Assembly: GCA_902777275.1 (NCBI GenBank)
Contig: CACYTI010000007.1
Coordinates: 49,267-113,266 of the forward strand
Length of the DNA stretch: 64,000 nucleotides
Reading direction: 5' to 3'
Origin: an uncultured Ruminococcus sp.
Lineage (GTDB): Bacteria > Bacillota > Clostridia > Oscillospirales > Acutalibacteraceae
The position numbers and the translations under genes were made by a program. Shown here one piece after another: positions 46,572-55,176 of this stretch. Within the stretch, counting starts at the first letter, position 1, and the number at the start of each line of letters is the position of its first letter. The notes under the pieces are model-generated. The model made no database searches, was not told the origin of the DNA, and worked only from the letters and a program-made list of their open reading frames with translations.

Positions 46572-47851
46572 GCAGCTCCACCGCCTTCAGCGGAATCATC
46601 AACCAAATCAATCTTATCAAGTTCAATTCGGTTATTGGTCTTTTGCTCCTGCTTGATTTTTGCGATTTCATTCGCGGGATTCTCCACAAATGGCAAGCGT
46701 GATAACGCTGTTTCAAGGCTGATATTTGTACCAATGCCAAGCTGCACAAGCCCTTGAATAATTGAAATTTCATCTTGTGGAATACAAGGTGTAGCATTGA
46801 TTTTAATATCTGTAAAATCGTATGTTTTACCCTTTGCCGCCAAATATTCTAATAGGCGTTCCGTGCGGTCATATACGGTATTCAATACAATATCCAAAAT
46901 AGCATTACATCTTTGCTCCAAGAATACTAATCTATTTCGTAAGGCTGTACCGCTTGTATTTGATTGTAATTTTTCGTTACCGTCAATATGATTGCACGTT
47001 TCATACATTGCCGCGCGTAATCGCTCCAATGTGTTCTGAATGTACCCATCGGGCATATCTTTAATCAACCATTTAACACTTGTATTTTGTACGGATGGCA
47101 GATTAACTAATCCGTGCTGTTTTAGCATATCTTTCATTTTTTCGTCAACTTCCACACCTGTGATAACCAAATAGGCGCGTCGAAAATCAGAAATAGTATT
47201 TGTTTGGTCGGATAGAATTTCGTTATACGCGTCCTGCAAGTGTTTTATTTTGAAAAATATAGTATCTTCGATATTGTCAAGCTCACAAACGGAAACAGGA
47301 ACACCATTAAAAGGATGATGTTTAGTATTGACTAATGAATTTCCTTTGTAAATCTCAATCCGTCCATCAGGATAATAAACATCGTGATATTCCTCCGTCT
47401 GGTATTTTGGTTTATAGAAATGGATAAACCTTAAAGGTACACCGTCATCATCTGTATAAACGATTGCATTTTTCGGTGATAGTACCTTTTCGGAGAATCT
47501 GCCTTTTCCGTCAATATAATTCAAAATAAAAGCCTTGCCGAAAATCTCTAATGTACGCATTAGTTTTTGGTCGTGATTATCTTTCCAATGAAAAGTAGCG
47601 CGGTAAATATCATCTGTTAATTCTTTGTTACCGCTGATTGAAACAAAAGATAATGGATTGCCTAAACTATATCCGATTTCCTCATTGATAAACTTGTTAA
47701 TAAAGTTATCAATAACAATCTGATTGCTTCTATTAGGGAATTTGTTATATGTTCGGTTTATGTCTTGGTCGCCCTTATAATAAAGCTCCATCAATTCATA
47801 ATCTGTAACCACAGAACGAAATTCCGCAATCATTTTATCGTTCAAATTCAT
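46568..47851 (-). CDS. Portal protein (SPP1 gp6 family)
   Basis: A 427-residue portal. Signatures: ELYYKGDQDI, NKFINEEIGYSLGNPLSF, GKAFILNYIDGKG and LEYLAAKGKTYDFTDIKI. The size is that of SPP1-like portals. CGGAGGTG precedes the ATG. Confidence 0.92.
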   Translation of the reverse strand: MNLNDKMIAEFRSVVTDYELMELYYKGDQDINRTYNKFPNRSNQIVIDNFINKFINEEIGYSLGNPLSFVSISGNKELTDDIYRATFHWKDNHDQKLMRTLEIFGKAFILNYIDGKGRFSEKVLSPKNAIVYTDDDGVPLRFIHFYKPKYQTEEYHDVYYPDGRIEIYKGNSLVNTKHHPFNGVPVSVCELDNIEDTIFFKIKHLQDAYNEILSDQTNTISDFRRAYLVITGVEVDEKMKDMLKQHGLVNLPSVQNTSVKWLIKDMPDGYIQNTLERLRAAMYETCNHIDGNEKLQSNTSGTALRNRLVFLEQRCNAILDIVLNTVYDRTERLLEYLAAKGKTYDFTDIKINATPCIPQDEISIIQGLVQLGIGTNISLETALSRLPFVENPANEIAKIKQEQKTNNRIELDKIDLVDDSAEGGGAA

Positions 47852-47886
47852 TTCGTTTTCACCTCCGATGTTTTGGGTTATATATA

Positions 47887-49566
47887 TTAAAAGCCAAAAT
47901 CAGAAAGTGAAAACACTTTTAATTTTGGTACTTGTTTTTCAATATTTATAATGTTTTCCGCTGCGTCGGCTACGCAATCAATCATATCATCGTGCGCCGT
48001 GTATGCCGTTCCTGCAAATTCTTTTATTTGGTCTATCGCCGCTATATCATCTTCGTTAAAAATGATTCTACCCATATTTATATCAGGAATCACCGTATCA
48101 ATTCGATTATCCTTGTTCTTTGTCCGTGCTTTATTTATGTATGTAATCGGTCTATTCATCAATTCGGGAATCCGTTGTATTTGTTCCCGTAGCTTGATAA
48201 CGTCCGCGCCGCTGTATGTTTGTTTTTCAACACTAACAGTTGAAATATCGGGATATTGAATCAACAGGGAAAGAATCATTTTGATATAATCGTTAAATTC
48301 CAACTTGTCTATAATACATTTCCGCGCATATTTAATGTTGTTTTCTGTGTCGGATAGAACACAAAAAGCGGAATAGTCCGATTTATTATTTGCTGTGCTT
48401 GCAGGGTCAACAGATAGAATAGTATTTGTATATTCTTTGTTTTCAATATCAACAGCAGGAATAGCGGATAGCGATTTTATACGCTTTTCGCCCAAGCAAT
48501 TTATATCGCATTGCCGTTCCTTTTTGAATGATACTGAATCCTCAAAGTATTCTAAAGCCAAATCAAAACAATCGTAGTTATCCCAAATCAACGGATATTC
48601 TAATTCTTGTTTATGTTCTAAATAATAGTTTTCGGCTTCGTATAAAGCATTTTCATTTGTCGATTTGGTCTTTAGGATTTTACGGATGGTCTGCCAGCCT
48701 TCAGACATTCTAAAATATTCGTCTATATCGTCAAGTAAAATACATTTTTCCGTGTGTGATTTCCAAGTTGGAGAATGTAAAAATGTATCATATAAATCGC
48801 CCTTGCGCTGAACAGTGCCAAGCGCGACAACGTGATTATTTTTGTTTTGCAAGGCTTTTAATATACCGTTGTTTATTCTCGCGTTAAGGTCTGCACACGC
48901 TTTATCTGTTGTTATTTGCTTTTCGTCCTGCGCGTCGTCAAGGATAAGTAAACCAACACGGAAAGAACCGTAATTGATACCACGCACAGATGATGTACTT
49001 GAAACGCATTGTATTTTGCTCCGTTGCGGTTTTATGTCAAGTTCTATTTCGCTTGCGTTATATTTCAAGTCTTTATTGATAACTGCACCAAAACAGGATT
49101 TGATGTAATCGTTATCCTCTATTTGTATTTTCATAGTGTTTATAAAATTTTCGGCTTGTTTCTCCGTCGCGGAATCCACAACAACAAAAGGATGAATACA
49201 GTATAGAGCCGCCCATAATGCAAGCGGTATTGTTATAGTTGTACTTTTACCGAAGGAGCGCGGGAACACATAACAATTTCTTGTGTTGTTTCTGTTTAGC
49301 ATTACATCTTGAAGCTCTTTCCAGATTTCATAATGTTTTTTAGATAGGGGGATGTTATCACCTGAATAATCAAACAAAAGATTGTAAAGGAATACAGAAC
49401 AGAAATATTTGAAATTGATTCGTCCGATTTCCCAAGCTAAGCCGTGATAAGTAAATAAATCATCTTCGTGGGCTGCATAGATTCTTGCGCCTTTATCTTT
49501 ACCATAAAGCTGTTTGCAACATTTAAGCGTTATTTTTTTAGCACGATAACGGTCAAGATTATTCAT
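47887..49566 (-). CDS. terL: Terminase large subunit
   Basis: A 559-residue DNA packaging motor. ATPase: Walker A-like FPRSFGKST (about 100-110), Walker B LLILDDAQDE. Nuclease: ILSVDPASTANNKSDYSAF with the first Asp, VSVEKQTYSGADV and the late HDDMIDCVADA. ATG at 49566 has AGGAGGTG seven bases upstream. It is separated from terS by about 800 bases of structured non-coding DNA, which is unusual. Confidence 0.93.
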   Translation of the reverse strand: MNNLDRYRAKKITLKCCKQLYGKDKGARIYAAHEDDLFTYHGLAWEIGRINFKYFCSVFLYNLLFDYSGDNIPLSKKHYEIWKELQDVMLNRNNTRNCYVFPRSFGKSTTITIPLALWAALYCIHPFVVVDSATEKQAENFINTMKIQIEDNDYIKSCFGAVINKDLKYNASEIELDIKPQRSKIQCVSSTSSVRGINYGSFRVGLLILDDAQDEKQITTDKACADLNARINNGILKALQNKNNHVVALGTVQRKGDLYDTFLHSPTWKSHTEKCILLDDIDEYFRMSEGWQTIRKILKTKSTNENALYEAENYYLEHKQELEYPLIWDNYDCFDLALEYFEDSVSFKKERQCDINCLGEKRIKSLSAIPAVDIENKEYTNTILSVDPASTANNKSDYSAFCVLSDTENNIKYARKCIIDKLEFNDYIKMILSLLIQYPDISTVSVEKQTYSGADVIKLREQIQRIPELMNRPITYINKARTKNKDNRIDTVIPDINMGRIIFNEDDIAAIDQIKEFAGTAYTAHDDMIDCVADAAENIINIEKQVPKLKVFSLSDFGF

Positions 49567-50363
49567 CGGTAACACCTCCTAATGAATCAAAATAGGGTAA
49601 TAGGTTAATGGATTGTCTTGGAATTTTGGATTACTTGTCTTAAAATTTTGGTATGGATTTTTTTGAAATTAACCGAAATATCGGTAGGGGGTAGTCCCAA
49701 AAATAGAAGGATACCCCCCATCCACCCAACACAATCATAACAACACCAAATGCTAACAGAAAACCATTGATATATAAAAAAGTTGTAATCACCACCAGCA
49801 GGCGCAATCACAACTTTGTTTTACTTTATTATTCTTTTTTTGTTTTTTGAAATCAAATTGAAATCAACAAACACATACCCATCATATAAAAAATCTTATA
49901 ATCCCCACGAAAAACACCATAAATAATGTTGTGAATCAAACATTATCCTCACAATGCTTTTCTTTTGCTATAAAACGGTAGCTACAAAGGGGTTTTAATT
50001 ATTTATTAAAATAGGTAATATAAACATATACCTAAACACTTTATCAAAAAAAGCCTTGTTTTTTTAGGGGTTTTAGATATAAGTTGTTATTGATTATAAA
50101 TATCTAACCAACAGGATAACCACGCCGATTAGGGCTATATACGGCTAAATAACGCGGTTATTTTTACATAGGGTTTTATATTCCCACGGTACGAAAAGCA
50201 CATAGGGGCTAAAAATCCGCTATTTATGCGCCTTTTGATGGTGTATGTTCTTCTTTGTGTAAGAATGAATGTCAATAAAATGTTTCTTTTATTGTCACTT
50301 GTAAATACAAAATGTGATAGTATCGTTGCCAAGTCCATAAACATCATCTTTTATGGAAATGGA
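49567..50363. other. Structured gene-free gap between terS and terL
   Basis: No convincing gene in 797 bases. Visible structure: hairpin GGGGGTA-TCC/GGA-TACCCCC (49687-49718) in the terL leader; hairpin AAAGTTGT/ACAACTTT (49779-49817) with T runs on both strands, terminator-like; and a block at about 50190-50230 resembling the repeat unit at 54911 (GCACA...GGCTAAAAA.CCGC). A CATATAAAAAAT piece at 49883-49895 also resembles the family. Confidence 0.65.
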
Positions 50364-50837
50364 TTAGTCGAAATCAACATCAATAGGGTCGTCGCCGTTG
50401 TCCATTGCTTCAAGCTCGGCTTCAATATCAATCCTGCTTTCGTCTTTGTCGTTATCCTCAATCTGGATTTTAGCTGTAGTTTTGCCAAATATGCGGTCAA
50501 GCAGATATTTAGCCGCCTTAAATTCGGTATCTTTATCACCACAATTAATCAGGTCTAATATTTTGGAGGTAGCAATACTGATATTATACTCCATTTGCCG
50601 ATTAGCTGCTTTTATTTTTTCCTCTGCACATTCTTTTAGCGCAGCACGAAATCTATCATTTTTGCACCATTCCGTTATCGTATTCCTATGTACACCAACC
50701 ATATCCGCAATTTGCATTTTAGTATATTCACCTGTTTCAAGCAATTCAACAGCTTTTAATTGCCTTTCATTCAATCCATCAAATTCAAATATTTGTGGGG
50801 CTTTCTTACGTTTAGTTTTGTTTTCGGTTTCACTCAT
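50364..50837 (-). CDS. terS: Terminase small subunit
   Basis: A 157-residue DNA-binding protein: LNERQLKAVELLETGEYTKM and VGVHRNTITEWCKNDRFRAA form the helix-turn-helix seen in small terminases. A basic N terminus (SETENKTKRKKAPQ) and acidic C terminus (ESRIDIEAELEAMDNGDDP) follow the family. ATG at 50837 is preceded at 12 bases by AAAGGAGG. Confidence 0.85.
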   Translation of the reverse strand: MSETENKTKRKKAPQIFEFDGLNERQLKAVELLETGEYTKMQIADMVGVHRNTITEWCKNDRFRAALKECAEEKIKAANRQMEYNISIATSKILDLINCGDKDTEFKAAKYLLDRIFGKTTAKIQIEDNDKDESRIDIEAELEAMDNGDDPIDVDFD

Positions 50838-50874
50838 AGTAGCTTGCAACCTCCTTTCATTTGCAAGATATATA

Positions 50875-51054
50875 TTAGTCAACAGTAACAGGAATAAAAT
50901 GAAATTCCTTTACCAATTTAATCTTATATTCGTATTTATTATCGCCGTCAGTACAAGCAAAATATTTACCGTCTAAATATTCATCGTCATTTTGCGCCAA
51001 TATCTCATTCACAAAAAATTCACGCACACAATCAGGTAAATCATCAATTTTCAT
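50875..51054 (-). CDS. Small phage protein, 59 residues
   Basis: MKIDDLPDCVREFFVNEILA continuing to the end EFHFIPVTVD; acidic, not recognised. It has GAGAGGTA ahead of the ATG, and its start overlaps the stop of the preceding gene by four bases. It is the gene directly upstream of terS. Confidence 0.65.
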   Translation of the reverse strand: MKIDDLPDCVREFFVNEILAQNDDEYLDGKYFACTDGDNKYEYKIKLVKEFHFIPVTVD

Positions 51055-51215
51055 TTCGCTGTACCTCTCATAAATTTATTTTTAATCTTTGCAGATATTT
51101 CTTTTATAGAATTATAATTTTCAGCTAAACTAATCCCAATCCACGCAATCAGGCTAATCACCGCAAAAACTACGGTTAAAATAATCGCTGTCAAAATAAT
51201 CAAAATACTTGTCAT
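51051..51215 (-). CDS. Small single-span membrane protein, 54 residues
   Basis: MTSILIILTAIILTVVFAVI is one long hydrophobic span, followed by an amphipathic basic tail (NKFMRGTAK). AAGGAG lies before ATG 51215. It could be a phage membrane protein of the holin or Imm kind, but one span and position are not enough to call a holin. Confidence 0.6.
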   Translation of the reverse strand: MTSILIILTAIILTVVFAVISLIAWIGISLAENYNSIKEISAKIKNKFMRGTAK

Positions 51216-51258
51216 AGCATAAACTCCTTCTTTAGTTTTGATTAATAACAATTAATTC

Positions 51259-51459
51259 TTAAATAAAATTTACTGAATCTAACCACCGTTCAAATAATGG
51301 TCTTTTAATTTTCAAGTGTGCGCCTATCCTTAAAATCCAATCCATAGTAGGATTATTTTCTGCTATCTCCCTTATTTTCTGTTCGCCTATATGCGTATAT
51401 TCCGCGCACTCTTTAGGGGATAGCAATAATTTTTGATTTAACTTAACCAATATTTTCAC
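51259..51459 (-). CDS. Second excisionase-like protein
   Basis: About 66 residues with the same pattern as the Xis at 33565-33768: LSPKECAEYTHIGEQKIREI, then DWILRIGAHLKIKRPLFERW and a shared ending SVNFI/TLNFI. GTG at 51459 (overlapping the preceding gene by 17 bases) is the likely start; TTG at 51450 is possible. Its place among late genes is odd for Xis; it may be a different small DNA-binding protein of the same fold. Confidence 0.65.
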   Translation of the reverse strand: MKILVKLNQKLLLSPKECAEYTHIGEQKIREIAENNPTMDWILRIGAHLKIKRPLFERWLDSVNFI

Positions 51460-51703
51460 ACGCCTCACTAATAACATCAGAATCCACAGCAGGAATATCA
51501 AATGGATTGTATTCTGCCATCAGCGCATAAAAACAATCTTGATTGATTATTTTTCCATCTACGATGGCAAAACTATATGTGTCCGTTCTTTCGTACAAGA
51601 ACAGATAGTCCGCGCCGCTTCTCAATTTGATAGGCTTTGTATGTGTTAGTTCCGCAATTATTTTCATCGCGTGGTCTTGTTTTAGATTTATCTTATCTTT
51701 CAT
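51443..51703 (-). CDS. Phage protein of unknown function
   Basis: An 86-residue protein, MKDKINLKQDHAMKIIAELT onward, with AAAGGAG before the ATG. Not recognised; no membrane span. It overlaps the second Xis-like gene. Confidence 0.6.
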   Translation of the reverse strand: MKDKINLKQDHAMKIIAELTHTKPIKLRSGADYLFLYERTDTYSFAIVDGKIINQDCFYALMAEYNPFDIPAVDSDVISEACENIG

Positions 51704-51717
51704 TTGAATAAACTCCT

Positions 51718-51924
51718 TTATTTGTTTAGATTTTTGTTTTTTAATTCTTTATATTGCGAAATCAATCTATCCAGATTTTCGCTCTTGTGATACACCCAAT
51801 AACGGGTATTACTATTTTTATTTATTTTTGATGTATAACATTTTTCATTAAAAGCCAACAGGAAATAATGAAGCTGTAAGCTATAACAATAAAAATTCAG
51901 CTCGTCATTGTGGTACTGATTCAA
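51718..51924 (-). CDS. DUF5659-like small phage protein
   Basis: A 68-residue protein with the pattern YSLQLHYFLLAFNEKCYTSK, then RYWVYHKSENLDRLISQYKE, resembling DUF5659 domains (function unknown). TTG at 51924 has GAGGTG seven bases upstream and overlaps the end of the fibre gene by 20 bases. Confidence 0.6.
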   Translation of the reverse strand: MNQYHNDELNFYCYSLQLHYFLLAFNEKCYTSKINKNSNTRYWVYHKSENLDRLISQYKELKNKNLNK

Positions 51925-53620
51925 TTACATTCACCTCGGATAAAATTATCTTGATATTTACGTTAATATTAGGCACTGAATCATCATCAGCAACAGCAAG
52001 CGCATAGATTTCTTCATTTGCATTGCCTTCGGTATCAATTACAATGTTAATTGATTGACCGTCCCAAGCATTAGCAACAGCACTTTCATTCAAACATTCA
52101 ACATCCATAACTCTTGTGTTATCACCTATTGTAATTCCTGATGGAAGGTCAATATATTGTTTTCCGTCTAAAGTCCATTGATTTGACATTAGCGTTACCG
52201 TAAATTCAACAGGAACAATAGAAGTAATTAAATCGTCGGTTTCGTCCTTATCGTAGAAATTACCATAAGCAAAATCCTTTAATCCTGTAACACTCGGATA
52301 GTGCTCGGAATCCGTTGTAGTAGTCATTCTATTGCTATCAATTTGATGTGTCTTATTTGCTAATGTTTGATATTTATTGTCTGCTTCGGTCTTTGTATAG
52401 ACATCGGCGGCATTTGCTTTGATAGTATTAAGATATTTAATCGCCGCAATAATCAATTCACCAACATTAAATCCGTTCATATAATGAATCGTAGCATTAT
52501 CAGGAAATGCTTGATTTTGGATTGTAATTGTTGATTGTGCTTTATCAATATAAACATCCGTTAGATTAGTACAAGTTACAAATGCACCACTTTGAATCAA
52601 CTGCACATTATTTCCGATAAATACGGTTGTAATAGCAGCGTTTGAAAATGCACCAGCACTAAAACTTGTGTTACTGCTGAATTGAACAGGAACACCATTA
52701 GAATCAAATGCAACTGTCATTGCTAATGCAAATCGTTTGTTGTTTTCGGTCTGAATAGCAGCAATTTCCGATTTAGTATAGGTATTATTTTTTAGCGCAA
52801 ATTTATCATCGGATTCTGATTTCGTGTATGTTTCACTCTTTGTATATGTATTGCTTTTTAATGCAAACTTATCATCAGATTCCGTCTTACTATATACCGT
52901 CGCCATTAAAGCGTCTATCTCGGCTTCGGTATAGTGATTAGCCGTCAAAAACGCTTTAACTGCTCTAACACTCGGATATTTAACATTATCTTGCGATACA
53001 ACACCAGACATATCATTTACACGATAACTTGTGATTTGAAATCGGCTATCAGCTTGTGATTTATTATAATAGTTAGCAACCAAATAATCATAAATAACAC
53101 CGCTTGCAACGGGATTAGTACCGCTATGCGCAATTACTGTGTCAAGGTCGGCAATCGTGCCATCACCTGTAAGATTTACAACCTTTTGTAATGCTCTTGT
53201 TAGTGCTTCAAACTCTTCTGTATTTTCGATATTGCTGTTATTTGTACCACCATACACATTAAAATTAATACCATAGAATTTTACAATAGAATCTGAGGAA
53301 ATCAATCTGATTTCACCCTTAACAATTCCTGATACTGTAGTTAGTGTGTTTTTGATGGTAAAACCAACATCAGATTCATTAATGCGTTCGCCTTCAATAA
53401 TATCACTTGTTCCGTCTGTACGGTCGAACGCAAGGAAAATATCGACGCCAGAAGATGGAATAGTCAACAATCCATCACTATCATATAATTGAAATTTAAT
53501 CTTTTTGTTATAATTAGGATTCGCCGCGTTTGTTCCTTCGCCCTGTGTCAGTACGATTTTAACGGCGTTATCCTTCCACGCGCTAATCTTGTATAGCCGT
53601 GATTCTGTTAAATTAGCCAT
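51905..53620 (-). CDS. Baseplate/tail-fibre protein with BppU head and LRR insert
   Basis: A 571-residue receptor-binding candidate. The N-terminal 150 residues match the BppU (baseplate upper protein) style: IKFQLYDSDGLLTIPSSGVD, SGIVKGEIRLISSDSIVKFY. Fibre repeats follow, with YTKSESDDKFALK repeated three times or more (about 245-290) and YTKTEADNKYQT. Between lies a BspA-like leucine-rich stretch (AGAFSNAAITTVFIGNN, CTNLTDVYIDKAQSTITIQN, about 325-385). Its position ahead of the terminase genes rather than after the tail tip is unusual. Confidence 0.78.
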   Translation of the reverse strand: MANLTESRLYKISAWKDNAVKIVLTQGEGTNAANPNYNKKIKFQLYDSDGLLTIPSSGVDIFLAFDRTDGTSDIIEGERINESDVGFTIKNTLTTVSGIVKGEIRLISSDSIVKFYGINFNVYGGTNNSNIENTEEFEALTRALQKVVNLTGDGTIADLDTVIAHSGTNPVASGVIYDYLVANYYNKSQADSRFQITSYRVNDMSGVVSQDNVKYPSVRAVKAFLTANHYTEAEIDALMATVYSKTESDDKFALKSNTYTKSETYTKSESDDKFALKNNTYTKSEIAAIQTENNKRFALAMTVAFDSNGVPVQFSSNTSFSAGAFSNAAITTVFIGNNVQLIQSGAFVTCTNLTDVYIDKAQSTITIQNQAFPDNATIHYMNGFNVGELIIAAIKYLNTIKANAADVYTKTEADNKYQTLANKTHQIDSNRMTTTTDSEHYPSVTGLKDFAYGNFYDKDETDDLITSIVPVEFTVTLMSNQWTLDGKQYIDLPSGITIGDNTRVMDVECLNESAVANAWDGQSINIVIDTEGNANEEIYALAVADDDSVPNINVNIKIILSEVNVIESVPQ

Positions 53621-53623
53621 TGT

Positions 53624-53887
53624 TTAATCACCTCCGATTGTTCCTAAAAAATTTATCAGAGGTTTGTATTTGGTATCGTTAATCATATCTAATAGATTCT
53701 GCATTGTATCAGCACATTCATCCAATGTTAGCAAGTGTTCATTGATAATATGCTGATTTACACAATCTAAAACCAACGTAACAGCATAATCTGCTATATC
53801 ATTGGATTCAGTTTCGTTATTGATTGATTTATTTAATTTTCCCTTAATATCGGAAATCTCACATTCGGATAATCTTATCGTAGTCAT
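53624..53887 (-). CDS. Phage protein of unknown function
   Basis: An 87-residue acidic helical protein (MTTIRLSECEISDIKGKLNK ... LLTLDECADTMQNLLDMIND), three bases before the fibre gene, with CGGAGG before the ATG. First gene of the late transcript, facing the 1.25-kb non-coding region. Not recognised. Confidence 0.65.
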   Translation of the reverse strand: MTTIRLSECEISDIKGKLNKSINNETESNDIADYAVTLVLDCVNQHIINEHLLTLDECADTMQNLLDMINDTKYKPLINFLGTIGGD

Positions 53888-53950
53888 ATTAAACCTCCGT
53901 TTATTGTTGTTCCCGATAATCGGGATATATTATTTTTTGTTATAAATGAA

Positions 53951-54043
53951 TTGCTATCCTTTTTTTGTGGCGGTAGAACAGTTATAGAGGATAAGGAAAG
54001 AGGGTAATCTATGGCAAAGAAACCACAAGGGAAAGGATAGCAA
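53951..54043 (-). other. Long stem-loop in the late leader
   Basis: TTGCTATCCTTT (53951-53962) is the exact complement of AAAGGATAGCAA (54032-54043); after a small internal loop TTGTGG pairs with CCACAA. The loop is about 50 bases. It lies 64 bases before the first late gene and would be in its 5' leader. Confidence 0.65.
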
Positions 54044-54889
54044 AACCCAACCCAATAAAGACAAATTTTTTTATTATAAGGATTGGTGTATTGGCTGAAT
54101 ACACCTATTATTATTCAACAGATAATTCTATTAAAGAATAATAGCTATATTCATCAAAAGTACCCGTTATGGGTAACAATGAATCACGTTTGAATGTGTT
54201 TTGATTGTATGGCTATATTAACCATCATAGTAAACACAGGCAAGCGTGAAATAGAAGCGTGTTATCTGCTTTGCCTTAAATCACCAACGGAACACGCAAG
54301 AAAAAGGATGATGTGGTAATCTTTTTGATGATAAAGATTACCGAGAAACATCATTAATAATAATTCGGAAACAAAAGATAGAAAGAGTAAGAGTATGTCT
54401 AATACTTTACAATGAATCCAAGTGATTTAATAATCACTTGATTATATTTATTCTTTTATAGAAATAAGCATAATCAAATGATTATTCTGTGATTCCTGTT
54501 ATAAATGTCAAATACCTAAAGCATTAATAGGAGCATACACTAATCTTTTCGCGCCATTCATCACCGCTTTTCCGCTGTGATTAAAAAGAAGTTTCACAAA
54601 ATCGCGGTAATTCGTGTCACGTTCTATTTGGCTAAAGCCATTCTATTCTTTAGGCTATCGCCATTCTTTTATTGATGGAGAATGGCAAAGAACCATCTTT
54701 TTAATTATATATGAAAGAATAAGGAAAAGTGATTAATACACTTAACTAACTACCTTATAACCTGAATCAGGTGTTTAATTAAATGTGTTAAATTCCTTCG
54801 TAGGCGCGTTCCGCGCCTTATAATATATATATAAAGGGCGTTTTTCGCCGCGCGATTTCTAAACCCTAATTTTTTGATGAAATACATCT

Positions 54890-54969
54890 TTTTTCATCAT
54901 ATAGAAAATAGCACAAAGAGGCTAAAAACCGCATAGATAAGCCATTTTTAGCAAGTTAGCGTTTTTCTC
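54890..54969 (-). repeat. Dispersed repeat unit A1
   Basis: CATATAG at 54898 and GCGTTTTTCTC at 54959 are 61 bases apart, as in the units at 55087 and 59815. TTTTTCATCATATAGAAAAT (54890-54909) is identical at 55079-55098. The unit contains an A/T-stem hairpin and continues into CTTGTACCTTTTTGGTA, shared with the next unit. Confidence 0.75.
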
Positions 54970-55078
54970 TTGTACCTTTTTGGTATCATTTTTGAAAAAT
55001 GACAATAGGGGGATAAGAATAAACCTATCCCCCAGACAAAAATAATAATTAGGAGAAATTCTATTGATTTTTTCTTGA

Positions 55079-55176
55079 TTTTTCATCATATAGAAAATCC
55101 CTATGTGACCCTAAAAAGCCCATAAACAAGCCAATTTTTAATATATAGCGTTCTTCTCTTGTACCTTTTTGGTACG
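55079..55176 (-). repeat. Dispersed repeat unit A2, overlapping a gene end
   Basis: CATATAG at 55087 and GCGTTCTTCTC at 55148 are again 61 bases apart. The right half encodes the last codons (KKVQEKNAIY) of the zinc-ribbon gene. So unit A1, 189 bases away, is a non-coding copy of this gene end plus its 3' flank. Confidence 0.75.

Larger units (their letters stand above)
53888..55137. other. 1.25-kb structured gene-free region upstream of the late genes
   Basis: No gene above trivial size. It holds many hairpins: TCCCGAT/ATCGGGA (53911-53925); a long stem of TTGCTATCCTTT and TTGTGG paired with CCACAA and AAAGGATAGCAA (53951-53970 with 54023-54043); GGTGTATT/AATACACC (54085-54105); GCCATTCT/AGAATGGC (54660-54686); AGGCGCG/CGCGCCT (54802-54818); and GCTAAAAA/TTTTTAGC (54921-54952). 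It also contains two units of the dispersed phage repeat. I saw no good TTGACA-TATAAT pair on the - strand ahead of the late genes. Confidence 0.65.

Noticed and set aside
49605-49811. 68-codon - strand frame before terL
   Set aside because: It runs through two hairpins, has no ribosome site and no protein-like pattern.
50135-50347. 70-codon - strand frame between terS and terL
   Set aside because: No ribosome site, overlaps the repeat-like block, and its composition looks non-coding.
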